DNA of 64,000 nt from Bacteroidota bacterium (GTDB lineage: Bacteria > Bacteroidota > Bacteroidia > Bacteroidales > Prolixibacteraceae). The translations under genes and the position numbers were made by a program. The stretch spans positions 1-64,000 of the forward strand of contig JAHEYT010000049.1 in the NCBI GenBank assembly GCA_023251455.1, given 5' to 3'. Below are positions 1 through 9,262 of this stretch, piece by piece (position 1 is the stretch's first letter; every line of letters starts with the position of its first letter). The notes under the pieces were generated by a model. That model saw nothing but the letters and a program-made list of their open reading frames with translations. It did no database searches and was not told the DNA's origin.

Positions 1-3000
1 GGGTAAGCAAACTGCTCAAATCTGAAGGGGTTGGTGTTTCGACACCTGTGGCAGTTCCGGCAGATGTATGGGAGTTGCCATCGTAAGTAACTGCATAAGG
101 AGTAACTATAATAACCGCATTGGCCTTATTTATGGTGAAAGCATAAGCCGCAGACGTTTCCCCATTATAGTTTGCATCAGCAGCAACTGTGGCAATGACC
201 TGATAGGTTCCTGCATTGGTCGGACGTGTGGCACTGGCTAAATATGTCGTGGTTCCCGTTCCCGAATAGCTGAAAGTTATAGCTCCCGTTGAGCCGCTTA
301 CTGTTGATGTGTTTGGCCCCTGTGCTGAACCGGTATAGGTAAAAGAAGTTGATCCGGTGACTACAATCGTTGAATTGGCCTTATTAATTGTCAAGGTTAC
401 CCCTGTGCGAGTTCCACTTAGGCAACCGGCACTGATATTTCTGGCTTCAGCATAATAGGTATAAGTAGCCACATTAACTGCCGTCGGCGTATAAGTTGTT
501 GAACCGGTTGCAACTATATTACCTCCTGTTGAAGCATCATACCAATCTATGGTTTCACCACTACCAGGAATTGCCGAAATAGCAGTTGCATTTGCGACCC
601 CTGTATAAGTTTTCGTTTGGTTACTTCCTGTAGGTACCTCTGGGGTGGGGTTGACTGTAACAACTATAGAAGTTCGCGCACTTTCGCAACCAGAAACAGT
701 TTGACTGACATAATATATTCCCGTTGATAAAGCTGTTCCACTAGACAAGGCCGTCCCTCCAGACGATACAGTGTACCAATTCAGCGTGCCTGTAGCTGTA
801 GCTGCCAGATCAGCAACAGTTGGATTTGAAGCAGAACAGAATGTTTGCGCTGAGGCCGTTGGTAAGGCGATTGCACTGTAAGCAAATACCAACTCCCCAT
901 AAGCGTCACCACCTCCTGTATTCTGAACACGTAATTCTACAGTTGCATTTTCGTCCAAAAAGCCAGTCCAAGCTTGCACCGGAGTATAAGTCCACCCGGA
1001 TAAAGAAAAAGGAACTAGGACTCCATTAACATATAAGCTCGCATCATCATCGTGTCCTACAGAAATAGTATATTGTCCACATTGAAATCCTTTTCGCTTA
1101 GATACAAAGGTCATTGATTGAACAACAGAGCATCCTTGGTAACCACTGGCAGAGGATGGAGTACTATTCGCCAACCATTTATTTCTTGTATCAAAGCCCA
1201 AGTTATTATCTGTATAATACCCCCGATATGTAATTGCATTTAAATCAGTTAAACTTAATCCATTATAAGCATAAACATTCCAGATATTGTTACCAAAAAT
1301 GGCAGGATCTCCAACTGGAGATACGACAGTGAGTGATTGCTGTGCAGACTTTGTTCCACCACAGCCACCAGTAATCGTGTAAATAATATTGCAGGTTCCG
1401 GCGGAAACGCCCGTGACTATACCTGAGGAATTTACCGTGGCAATATTTGTGTCGCTGCTGCTCCAAGCACCTGTTCCGCCTCCCAAAACCACTGTGTTCG
1501 CCAAGTAAGTAGTGGTTGATCCATTACAAAGTGGACTTGTGCCTGTGACTGAGACAATACTTGCATTCGGTAACGTAGAATAGCTAATTGTGCTGGAGCT
1601 AACACTGGTTCCACAACTGTTGTTTGCCCTTACACGATAATAATAAGTTGTTCCGGCGGATAAGCCGGTAAGATTGTATGTGGTCACATTGCCAACATCT
1701 TTATTGCTATAACCGGTAACAAAACTAGAAAAGTCGCTCGCTGTCGATACATCCAAATAGTACTTAGTCGCATCGGTTGAGGCTGTCCAGTTGGCCGTGA
1801 TCTGAGAACAGGCTGCTGCTGTGCCTGCACCAGCTGTTGGTACTGCCGGTGTAGCTGGTAAGGTCGCATAAGTGATTACTGTTGAGTTATCACTGGTTCC
1901 GCATGTGTTACTTGCCCTTACCCTGTAATAGTAAGTTGTCCCGGCAGTTAAGCCGGTAACATTGTATGTGGTCACATTAAGAACGTCCTTATTATTGTAC
2001 CCGGTAACAAAACTAGAAAAGTCGCTTGCTGTCGATACATCCAAATAGTACTTGGTCGCATCTGTTGAGGCTGTCCAGTTGGCCGTGATCTGTGAACAGG
2101 CTGCGGCTGTGCCTGCACTTGCTGTTGGTACTGCCGGCGTGGCTGGTAAGGTGGCATAAGTTATTACGCCCGAACTAGCACTGGTTCCGCATGTATTGTT
2201 TGCCCTTACACGGTAATAATAAGTTGTTCCGGCAGTTAAGCCGGTAACATTGTATGTGGTCACATTGCCAACATCCAGATTAGTATACCCTGCAACAAAG
2301 CTCGAAAAGTCAATTGCTGTCGAAACATCCAAGCGGTAAGTTGTAGCACCTGATGAAGCTGCCCAATTGGCGGTCAGTTGTGTGCAGGAAGCATTTGAAC
2401 CGGCATTCGCCGTTAGCGCAACTGGTACAGTGCAGCTACTCCACGATATGATTATTTGGCCATTGGCACCAGATCCCCCTGTCCTTGCAGTTCCCGGATT
2501 ATAATCACTTACCGCACCGGATCCACCACCTCCGAACAGACTACCAGAATTACCATTTGCTAAACCAGATGTGATTGTAATTCCATTACCACCAGCACCA
2601 CCATTGTCGGAAGTTGCGGTTCCTCCTTGTTCGTTTGAGGCATCTTTCCCTTTTGCAGTCGAACCCGCACCACCACCACCACCGCCGGAACCAGAAAATG
2701 TAGGATTGTAAAAAATAAATGCACTTGCTCCGTTACCTCCAGCGAAGAGAACATCTCCTACACTTTGAGCAGTTGATCCTAATCCACTAATGCCCAAACT
2801 CTTGCTAGCACTTGCTCCTCGTTGTCCTCCTTGAGCTTTCACTATTGTTTCTGATCCAAACCAAGATGCTTCACCATCATTTCCTCCAATTCCTCCTCGT
2901 CCAACCTGGAGTGAATATGAATTAGAAGGAGAGATAATTGTTTTTTTTGCATAAGAACCACCGGCACCACCGCCACCACGACTATTTCCGTTTCCATTAT

Positions 3001-3826
3001 GTGAGGTATTCCCGCCACCACCTCCGCCACCCCAACATTCAACAGTAATACTAGTTACCCCTGAAGGTACAGTAAAAGTACCATTAGACGAAAATGACAA
3101 TGTAGCATTCGTGAGGTATTGATAACCTGGGTGAGTTGGTGTGACAGTCCAAGCTGCGTTATTCTTAATTAAATTACAATTTGAGCCCGAGCAACTAATG
3201 GCATCAAATACATAAGCATTTCCTGAGTTTATCCATGTATCTCCAGCCGTAGATGTATAATTACCAGCAACAACTATATCGCTATTGTTATCAACTGTTA
3301 CAGCGTTTGATTTGGTCAAATTCCCATTTACAACCAGCAATCCATTATTTACATTGATATCTCCCGAAGCGTTCATATTATTCATAACCACAACGGTTGC
3401 TCCGCCGTTAATCTGAAAATTTGATTGCTGCGTAAAGTCTCCGTAAACAAATAATTGTCCTCCGAGAGAAGTTGTTCCCGAAAGAACAGAACTCCCGAGA
3501 GTTAAATTTCCAACTATGTTTAATCTCCCGCCATTTATTTCAAGTTGACCAGCAGTTTTAGTCAAATCTCCATAATAGCTTACCGTATGTCCGGCTCCAA
3601 TTGATACCTGATCTCCATTGACAGGGACACTTAGCCCACCCCACGTCGCAGTATTTGCCCAATCACCAGATTGTGTACTGGCTCGCCAGGCCGCATAAGT
3701 ACTATTCGATTGGAATGTCAAAATGGCAAACAGAAAGATTTGAAAGAAGCGCGCAAGAAAAGTCCAACAAATTACGTGCTTTTGGCCATTGAAATGTTTT
3801 TTGGAAAGAAGTAAATTTCTCATCAT
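1..3826 (-). CDS. Giant secreted adhesin-like protein with Gly-rich, FN3 and MBG repeats (3' end outside window)
   Basis: One open minus-strand frame runs from ATG-ATG at 3826 off the left edge, about 1275 codons without a stop in the stretches I translated. The N-terminus is a long signal peptide (hydrophobic stretch near residues 21-45, likely cleavage after YAA). It is followed by a beta-solenoid-like 'NGG' stretch, a glycine-rich domain (encoded near 2450-3060), about three fibronectin type III repeats of 96 residues (1600-2440), Ig-like segments, and MBG-type repeats containing AFTINKAN (1-420). In Bacteroidota such proteins are exported to the cell surface and usually end in a type IX secretion or anchoring domain, which would lie outside the window. 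The function is inferred as adhesion or surface layer; the ligand is unknown. Confidence 0.8.
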   Translation of the reverse strand, partial: MMRNLLLSKKHFNGQKHVICWTFLARFFQIFLFAILTFQSNSTYAAWRASTQSGDWANTATWGGLSVPVNGDQVSIGAGHTVSYYGDLTKTAGQLEINGGRLNIVGNLTLGSSVLSGTTSLGGQLFVYGDFTQQSNFQINGGATVVVMNNMNASGDINVNNGLLVVNGNLTKSNAVTVDNNSDIVVAGNYTSTAGDTWINSGNAYVFDAISCSGSNCNLIKNNAAWTVTPTHPGYQYLTNATLSFSSNGTFTVPSGVTSITVECWGGGGGGGNTSHNGNGNSRGGGGAGGSYAKKTIISPSNSYSLQVGRGGIGGNDGEASWFGSETIVKAQGGQRGASASKSLGISGLGSTAQSVGDVLFAGGNGASAFIFYNPTFSGSGGGGGGAGSTAKGKDASNEQGGTATSDNGGAGGNGITITSGLANGNSGSLFGGGGSGAVSDYNPGTARTGGSGANGQIIISWSSCTVPVALTANAGSNASCTQLTANWAASSGATTYRLDVSTAIDFSSFVAGYTNLDVGNVTTYNVTGLTAGTTYYYRVRANNTCGTSASSGVITYATLPATPAVPTASAGTAAACSQITANWTASTDATKYYLDVSTASDFSSFVTGYNNKDVLNVTTYNVTGLTAGTTYYYRVRASNTCGTSDNSTVITYATLPATPAVPTAGAGTAAACSQITANWTASTDATKYYLDVSTASDFSSFVTGYSNKDVGNVTTYNLTGLSAGTTYYYRVRANNSCGTSVSSSTISYSTLPNASIVSVTGTSPLCNGSTTTYLANTVVLGGGTGAWSSSDTNIATVNSSGIVTGVSAGTCNIIYTITGGCGGTKSAQQSLTVVSPVGDPAIFGNNIWNVYAYNGLSLTDLNAITYRGYYTDNNLGFDTRNKWLANSTPSSASGYQGCSVVQSMTFVSKRKGFQCGQYTISVGHDDDASLYVNGVLVPFSLSGWTYTPVQAWTGFLDENATVELRVQNTGGGDAYGELVFAYSAIALPTASAQTFCSASNPTVADLAATATGTLNWYTVSSGGTALSSGTALSTGIYYVSQTVSGCESARTSIVVTVNPTPEVPTGSNQTKTYTGVANATAISAIPGSGETIDWYDASTGGNIVATGSTTYTPTAVNVATYTYYAEARNISAGCLSGTRTGVTLTINKANSTIVVTGSTSFTYTGSAQGPNTSTVSGSTGAITFSYSGTGTTTYLASATRPTNAGTYQVIATVAADANYNGETSAAYAFTINKANAVIIVTPYAVTYDGNSHTSAGTATGVETPTPSDLSSLLT
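1600..2440 (-). repeat. Three tandem FN3-domain repeats, 288-bp unit
   Basis: Near-identical DNA segments recur at an exact 288-bp offset (for example the stretch at 1684-1869 matches 1972-2157, with a more diverged third copy upstream in the gene). Each encodes a 96-residue FN3 domain with the signature TAGTTYYYRVRA. The high DNA identity of the first two copies suggests recent duplication or gene conversion. Confidence 0.8.
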
Positions 3827-4198
3827 ACGCTTTGGGGTTTACAGTGAGTACCCAAAGCCATAGATGCATTAACATTGCTGTACAAAACTTTAAAAAAAGA
3901 TGGTGGTGTGTACTCTAAGAAAGAAAATGACAGGACGATAAGCCAGATTAACCGACACCATTGCCGGCCAACAAAAGCAGCCCAAAGATTAAATAAATAA
4001 ATAAAGTAAAATCCCCCCATGCACACCGCGTAAAAAAACTAAACGTAAATGTAGTTTTATGCATTTAACAGGCAATGTAGAACTACCAAAGGCATCAATG
4101 AGGATATCAAACCTAGCATTTCAGTTATCAACATTTGTTAATAATCTTCAAAAAACCCAACAAATAAAGGACGTTCATGTCTTTTATAGTTATTTTTT
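3827..4198. other. Intergenic region between the adhesin and the S4 protein
   Basis: About 370 bases without a convincing gene. It must hold the adhesin promoter, but I see no clear TAnnTTTG box near 3826. A 67-codon minus frame here overlaps the adhesin start and looks like chance. Confidence 0.5.
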
Positions 4199-4408
4199 TC
4201 ATACAATTTTTATCTGATATTCGAAAACCTCAATCACGTCGCCTGTCCTCAATTTGGCACGCTTGCGGAATTCCGGTTCACCGTTTCGGAGAACAATTCC
4301 GTCTTCAACCATCAGTTTGGCTTGCCCGCCCGACTCGCTGATTCGCATCGTTTTCAGCAATTTGATCAGTTCAATATATTCTTCACCTTTCAGTTCGTAT
4401 GTTTCCAT
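4199..4408 (-). CDS. S4-domain RNA-binding protein (YaaA/RlbA type)
   Basis: A 69-residue protein that is essentially a single S4 RNA-binding fold: basic helix region, then GGQAKLMVEDGIV (residues 27-39), then the GDVIEVF strand. The small stand-alone S4 family binds structured RNA, probably rRNA or tRNA; the specific partner is unknown. It lies 34 bp downstream of the MmcQ-like gene on the same strand and is probably cotranscribed. It ends in TGA, one of the host genes showing that TGA is a normal stop here. Confidence 0.8.
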   Translation of the reverse strand: METYELKGEEYIELIKLLKTMRISESGGQAKLMVEDGIVLRNGEPEFRKRAKLRTGDVIEVFEYQIKIV

Positions 4409-4442
4409 CGTACAATATTTTTATTTTATTCGAATCCAGCTA

Positions 4443-4802
4443 TCAACTTTTCAGAAAATCCAGTTCCTGCCTGACTTTCAGCGGCAACTTATCAACCACC
4501 AGCTGATACGAATGATCAATCAATTCAAGAATCAGCTTAGAACTCAGCGAACCATCCATCATCACGGTGTTCCAATGTATTTTGCTCATGTGGTAACCTG
4601 GTTGAATGGCCGGAAACTGTTCGCGCAGTTCGATTGCCCGATCGGGATCGCACTTCAAGGCTAGGTTCCAATCGCCTTCCAGGTTAGTCAAAGCAAACAT
4701 TTTACCCATCACTTTAAAGACTAAGGTCGTTTCATCGAACGGGAATTCCTCGGTAACTCCGGGTTTCCGGATGCAATATTCCCTGAAATCTTCAATGTTC
4801 AT
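4443..4802 (-). CDS. MmcQ/YjbR family protein
   Basis: A 119-residue protein matching the MmcQ/YjbR (CyaY-like fold) family. It starts MNIEDFREYC, has the early GVTEEFPFD motif, a central KMFALTNLEGDWNLALK strand region and HWNTVMMDG. The family is often called DNA-binding, but its biochemical role is not established. A TAnnTTTG box (TATGTTTG on the minus strand) lies about 25 bp upstream of the ATG, so this gene probably leads a two-gene unit with the S4 protein. Confidence 0.85.
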   Translation of the reverse strand: MNIEDFREYCIRKPGVTEEFPFDETTLVFKVMGKMFALTNLEGDWNLALKCDPDRAIELREQFPAIQPGYHMSKIHWNTVMMDGSLSSKLILELIDHSYQLVVDKLPLKVRQELDFLKS

Positions 4803-4824
4803 CGGTTCGGATTTATATATGTTG

Positions 4825-4832
4825 CAAACATA
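4825..4832 (-). promoter_or_regulatory. Bacteroidota -7 box TATGTTTG for the MmcQ-like gene
   Basis: The minus strand reads TATGTTTG, an exact match to the TAnnTTTG -7 consensus, 23 bp before the ATG at 4802. Confidence 0.55.
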
Positions 4833-5098
4833 CTGAAATGCAAGGAATGTCGTTTACATCTTGTTCAAAATACAAACACTGACAGTAAGTTACAATAATT
4901 ATCAGATCATAATTTAAATTTTCTTGCCTCACAAAACCAATAACCGAAGTCCTGCAAATCAATCTTAATCACTCACAATGAGATATATACATGGGTCACT
5001 TTCATGCACCTTATTCGAATTCCTCAGCTCTATCTTAAGAAATTAAAATATTTAGTGCCGAAGTTTTACTGTTATGAATAACGTATTGGGTCTTTACG

Positions 5099-5106
5099 TA
5101 GATTTG
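5099..5106 (+). promoter_or_regulatory. Promoter -7 box TAGATTTG for kup copy 1
   Basis: TAGATTTG matches TAnnTTTG, with a TTGG about 15 bp upstream, 39 bp before the start codon. The second kup copy has the analogous TAACTTTG-TCG context, so the promoter was probably duplicated with the gene. Confidence 0.55.
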
Positions 5107-5144
5107 TCGCCCCCATTAGTATAAGATTTTAATAGTCAGTTGAT

Positions 5145-7094
5145 ATGCCGGAGAAGAATCACCATCCAGCGTTGAGTAAAGTCTCATTCGCAGGACTATT
5201 GATAACCATTGGAATTGTTTTTGGCGACATTGGGACCAGTCCTTTGTATGTAGTAAAAGCAATTATTTCCGGAGTAGAACATTTCGACAAATTGCTGGTT
5301 TACGGTTCCATATCGTGCGTTTTTTGGACACTCACTTTACAAACAACCTTTAAGTACGTATTTATAACCCTGAGGGCCGATAATCATGGCGAAGGTGGAA
5401 TTTTTGCACTTTTTGCCCTGATGAAAAAGAAATCGTCGTGGGCTGCCGTCCTGACTATGATTGGTGGGGGTGCACTACTTGCCGACGGTGTAATCACACC
5501 ATCAATTACGGTTACTTCTTCCATCGAAGGATTACGATTAATGAATCCTACAATCCCTGTAATTCCTGTTGTTCTGATCATTATTACGGCCATTTTCTTT
5601 GTTCAGCAGTTTGGAACCAACCTCATCGGAAAGTCGTTTGGTCCGATTATGGTTATTTGGTTCGGAATGCTTGCCGTTTTAGGTTCAGCGCAATTAGCAA
5701 CCTATCCCGAAATTCTAAATTCACTAAATCCGTATTATGCTTACGAGTTTTTGGTGCATTATCCGAATGGGTTTATTTTACTCGGAGCTGTGTTCCTTTG
5801 TACCACAGGGGCTGAAGCATTGTATTCTGACCTGGGACATTGCGGAATCAAAAACATCCGGATTTCGTGGATATTTGTAAAAATAAGCCTGGTTTTAAAT
5901 TACCTGGGGCAAGGTGCCTGGTTGATGAATCATCCGGAAGCCGTTCACGATTTAAACCCATTTTATGCCATTATGCCATCCTGGTTTCTGTTTCCGGGAG
6001 TTATGATTTCGACTGCCGCTGCCGTTATTGCCAGTCAGGCATTAATAACCGGATCGTATACGCTGGTCAGCGAGGCTGTCTCGTTAAACTTCTGGCCAAA
6101 AATCAAGGTCTTGCACCCCACACACATAAAGGGTCAGGTCTATATCCCTTTTGTGAACTGGCTGCTGTGGGTCTCTTGTTGTTTTGTGGTGCTATTCTTT
6201 CAGGAATCATCGAATATGGAAGCTGCATACGGTTTGTCGATAACCATAACGATGATCATGACTTCCATGTTGCTGATTCATTACCTTCGCCAAAAAGATG
6301 TCAATCTGATTTTTCTGGTATTTCTGGGCGGACTTTTTGGAGCCATCGAAGGATCATTCCTGATTGCCAACCTGCATAAATTCAAGAATGGTGGTTGGTT
6401 TTCAATAGTGCTTGCCTGTGTCTTTTTATTGATCATGCTGGGTTGGTTCTTTGGTCGCCGGATTAAAAACCGCTACATCAGCTTTTCGAATGTAAACAAG
6501 TATCTTCATCTGTTTGAAGACCTGAGCAACGACAAAACGATTCCTCAAATCGCGACCAATTTGGTTTACATCATTAAAGCCAACAATTTACACCAGATCG
6601 AATCCAAAATCATGTATTCGATCTTTAACAAACAACCTAAACGAGCTCAAACATATTGGCTGCTTCACGTAAATATTGTTGACGAACCAGATACTTTCAG
6701 CTACGAAGTCAATCAAATTATTCCAAACGTTCTGATCCGTATCGATTTTCACCTTGGATTCAAGATCGAACCGCGTATCAATCTATTCTTCAAAGAAGTT
6801 CTGAAAGACATGGTAGCAGCTGGCGAAATTAAACTAACAAGTTCGTACGAATCTCTAAAAAAACATCATCTTCCACCCGATTTCCTATTTGTGAATCTCG
6901 ACCGAATCATGACTCAGGATTATAAACTTTCTCCCTGGGAAACCATGATTATGGGACTCCATGCCTTCACCCGTATGCTGAGCATCAACGATGTAAAAGC
7001 TTTCGGATTAGACTCAAGTTGTGTTATTGAAGAAAAAGTGCCAATTGCAATTGAACGCCCGCTAAGCCGGAAAATGAGGAGAGTCGGAAATTAG
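5145..7094 (+). CDS. kup: Kup-family potassium uptake protein, copy 1
   Basis: A 649-residue low-affinity K+/H+ symporter of the KUP/HAK/KT family. It begins with the hallmark GIVFGDIGTSPLYV (about residues 23-36) and continues with ADNHGEGGIFALFAL, GGALLADGVITPS and TGAEALYSDLGHCG, covering about 12 membrane segments. A cytoplasmic C-terminal domain occupies about residues 450-649. Length and motifs are complete. It lies 172 bp upstream of a second, very similar copy in the same orientation with its own promoter. It is expected to act in the inner membrane in K+ supply at low pH or osmotic stress. Confidence 0.95.
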   Translation: MPEKNHHPALSKVSFAGLLITIGIVFGDIGTSPLYVVKAIISGVEHFDKLLVYGSISCVFWTLTLQTTFKYVFITLRADNHGEGGIFALFALMKKKSSWAAVLTMIGGGALLADGVITPSITVTSSIEGLRLMNPTIPVIPVVLIIITAIFFVQQFGTNLIGKSFGPIMVIWFGMLAVLGSAQLATYPEILNSLNPYYAYEFLVHYPNGFILLGAVFLCTTGAEALYSDLGHCGIKNIRISWIFVKISLVLNYLGQGAWLMNHPEAVHDLNPFYAIMPSWFLFPGVMISTAAAVIASQALITGSYTLVSEAVSLNFWPKIKVLHPTHIKGQVYIPFVNWLLWVSCCFVVLFFQESSNMEAAYGLSITITMIMTSMLLIHYLRQKDVNLIFLVFLGGLFGAIEGSFLIANLHKFKNGGWFSIVLACVFLLIMLGWFFGRRIKNRYISFSNVNKYLHLFEDLSNDKTIPQIATNLVYIIKANNLHQIESKIMYSIFNKQPKRAQTYWLLHVNIVDEPDTFSYEVNQIIPNVLIRIDFHLGFKIEPRINLFFKEVLKDMVAAGEIKLTSSYESLKKHHLPPDFLFVNLDRIMTQDYKLSPWETMIMGLHAFTRMLSINDVKAFGLDSSCVIEEKVPIAIERPLSRKMRRVGN

Positions 7095-7219
7095 GAATAG
7101 TGCAAATTTGCATTGAACTGGAGAATCTGATCTGTTTTGTTTAAGTTTATTTATTCCTGAAAACTAAATAAAAACATGCCAAAGCTTTGGCAAAAAGATC
7201 AATGTAAGCAGTCTTTATA

Positions 7220-7227
7220 TAACTTTG
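7220..7227 (+). promoter_or_regulatory. Promoter -7 box TAACTTTG for kup copy 2
   Basis: TAACTTTG matches TAnnTTTG, 39 bp before the start, the same spacing as in copy 1. Confidence 0.55.
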
Positions 7228-7266
7228 TCGGTCATTTTTAATGCCAACATTTACTAATCAGTCGAT

Positions 7267-9213
7267 ATGCCGGAGACGAAACAGCACCATTCACTCAGCA
7301 AAGTAAGCTTTGCCGGACTATTAATCACCATCGGAATTGTTTTTGGTGACATTGGAACCAGCCCGCTGTATGTGGTCAAAGCTATTATTTCAGGAGCCGA
7401 GAATTTCGACAAACTGTTGGTTTACGGCGCTCTGTCGTGTGTTTTCTGGACGCTCACTTTACAAACTACCTTTAAATATGTATTTATTACCCTGCGGGCC
7501 GATAACCACGGCGAGGGTGGAATCTTTGCCTTGTTTGCCTTAATGAAAAAGAAATCGTCATGGGCAGCGGTTCTGACCATGATTGGTGGCGGGGCCCTAT
7601 TGGCTGATGGCGTAATTACACCTTCTATCACAGTTACCTCTTCCATCGAAGGATTACGGTTAATAAATCCCGAAATCCCAGTACTTCCGGTTGTTCTATT
7701 CATTATTACGGCCTTGTTCTTTGTTCAGCAGTTCGGCACCAACCTCATCGGAAAGTCATTTGGCCCGATTATGGTCATCTGGTTCGGAATGCTCGCTGTT
7801 CTGGGATTCGCTCAATTAACATCCTATCCTGAAATTCTTAATTCTTTAAATCCGTATTATGCCTACGATTTTTTGGTTAATTACCCGAAAGGATTTATTT
7901 TACTTGGAGCTGTATTTCTGTGTACCACCGGGGCTGAAGCCTTGTATTCCGATTTGGGGCATTGCGGAATAAAGAACATCCGAATTTCATGGATCTTTGT
8001 AAAAATAAGCCTGGTATTAAACTATCTTGGGCAGGGAGCCTGGTTGATGAACCATCCTCAACCAGTTGCTGATTTAAATCCATTTTATGCCATCATGCCG
8101 TCCTGGTTTCTTTTCTCCGGAATTATGATTTCGACAGCTGCTGCCGTAATTGCCAGCCAGGCTTTGATAACCGGATCGTACACCCTTGTTAGTGAAGCTG
8201 TTTCTCTAAACTTCTGGCCAAAGATTAAAGTACTGCATCCAACAACCATCAAAGGACAAGTATATATTCCATTTGTAAACTGGCTTTTATGGGTGTCAGT
8301 CTGCTTCGTGATTCTGTTTTTTCGGGAGTCTTCGAGTATGGAGGCCGCTTATGGCTTATCGATTACCCTTACTATGATTATGACATCAATGCTGCTGATT
8401 TATTATCTGCATCAGAAAAATATTCCACTTTTAATACTGATTCTACTCGTAATTATATTTGGCTCCATCGAAGGATCATTCCTGATCGCGAACCTGCATA
8501 AATTCAAGGATGGCGGATGGTTTTCCATAGCCCTGGGTTTCACATTCCTTGTAATCATGCTCGGTTGGTACTTTGGACGACGCATTAAAAACCGTCACAT
8601 CAGTTTTTCAAACGTAAACAAGTACCTGCATTTATTCGAAGATTTAAGTAACGATAAATCGATTCCACAAATAGCGACCAATCTGGTTTACATTATCAAA
8701 GCCAACGAGATACACCAGATTGAATCCAAAATCATGTATTCGATATTCAACAAGCAGCCAAAGCGTGCCAAAACATACTGGCTACTACATGTTGATACCG
8801 TCGATGAACCTGATACGTTCTGCTACGAGGTGAACCAGATTATTCCGGGCACATTGATCAGAGTTGATTTCCACCTTGGATTTAAAATCGAACCACGAAT
8901 TAATCTTTACTTTAAAGAAGTTCTGAAAGATATGGTTGCCAGTGGTGAAATTAAGCTGACCAGCACCTATGAATCGCTGAAAAAACATCATTTTCCGCCT
9001 GATTTCCTGTTTGTCAACCTGGATCGTATCATGTCGCGCGATTACAGCTTATCGCCTTGGGAATCCATGATCATGGGGCTTCACAGCTTCACCCGCTTAC
9101 TCAGTATTAACGACGTGAAAGCACTTGGACTCGATTCAAGTTGTGTGATTGAAGAGAAGGTTCCGATTGCAATTGAACGTCCGCTGACCCGAAAGATCCA
9201 GCGGATAGAGTAA
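7267..9213 (+). CDS. kup: Kup-family potassium uptake protein, copy 2
   Basis: A 648-residue paralogue of the preceding gene, with most residues identical, the same start context and the same C-terminal IAIERPL ending. Differences cluster in the last two membrane segments (near residues 385-435) and in scattered C-terminal positions. All KUP signature motifs are intact, so both copies are probably functional transporters. The separate promoter allows differential expression. It ends in TAA just before a convergent terminator shared with the minus-strand DUF4105 gene. Confidence 0.95.
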   Translation: MPETKQHHSLSKVSFAGLLITIGIVFGDIGTSPLYVVKAIISGAENFDKLLVYGALSCVFWTLTLQTTFKYVFITLRADNHGEGGIFALFALMKKKSSWAAVLTMIGGGALLADGVITPSITVTSSIEGLRLINPEIPVLPVVLFIITALFFVQQFGTNLIGKSFGPIMVIWFGMLAVLGFAQLTSYPEILNSLNPYYAYDFLVNYPKGFILLGAVFLCTTGAEALYSDLGHCGIKNIRISWIFVKISLVLNYLGQGAWLMNHPQPVADLNPFYAIMPSWFLFSGIMISTAAAVIASQALITGSYTLVSEAVSLNFWPKIKVLHPTTIKGQVYIPFVNWLLWVSVCFVILFFRESSSMEAAYGLSITLTMIMTSMLLIYYLHQKNIPLLILILLVIIFGSIEGSFLIANLHKFKDGGWFSIALGFTFLVIMLGWYFGRRIKNRHISFSNVNKYLHLFEDLSNDKSIPQIATNLVYIIKANEIHQIESKIMYSIFNKQPKRAKTYWLLHVDTVDEPDTFCYEVNQIIPGTLIRVDFHLGFKIEPRINLYFKEVLKDMVASGEIKLTSTYESLKKHHFPPDFLFVNLDRIMSRDYSLSPWESMIMGLHSFTRLLSINDVKALGLDSSCVIEEKVPIAIERPLTRKIQRIE

Positions 9214-9219
9214 TCAGTT

Positions 9220-9256
9220 TTCAGTCTCAGTTTTCATTTTGATGAATGAGACTGAA
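9220..9256. terminator. Bidirectional terminator between kup copy 2 and the DUF4105 gene
   Basis: Ten-base perfect inverted repeat (TTCAGTCTCA at 9220-9229 and TGAGACTGAA at 9247-9256) between convergent genes, with T/A-rich loop sequence. Confidence 0.6.
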
Positions 9257-9262
9257 TACTGC

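Larger units (their letters stand above)
4803..5144. other. Divergent intergenic region upstream of the first kup
   Basis: About 340 AT-rich bases between divergent genes. Promoter boxes for both sides are visible (4825-4832 minus, 5099-5106 plus). I could not recognise a riboswitch fold. Confidence 0.5.

Noticed and set aside
3823-4026. A 67-codon minus-strand frame upstream of the adhesin
   Set aside because: It overlaps the adhesin's double ATG in another frame and has no ribosome site or family motif.
5145-9213. Kup pair as an assembly duplication
   Set aside because: The copies differ at many codons and in the intergenic sequence, so they are real paralogues.
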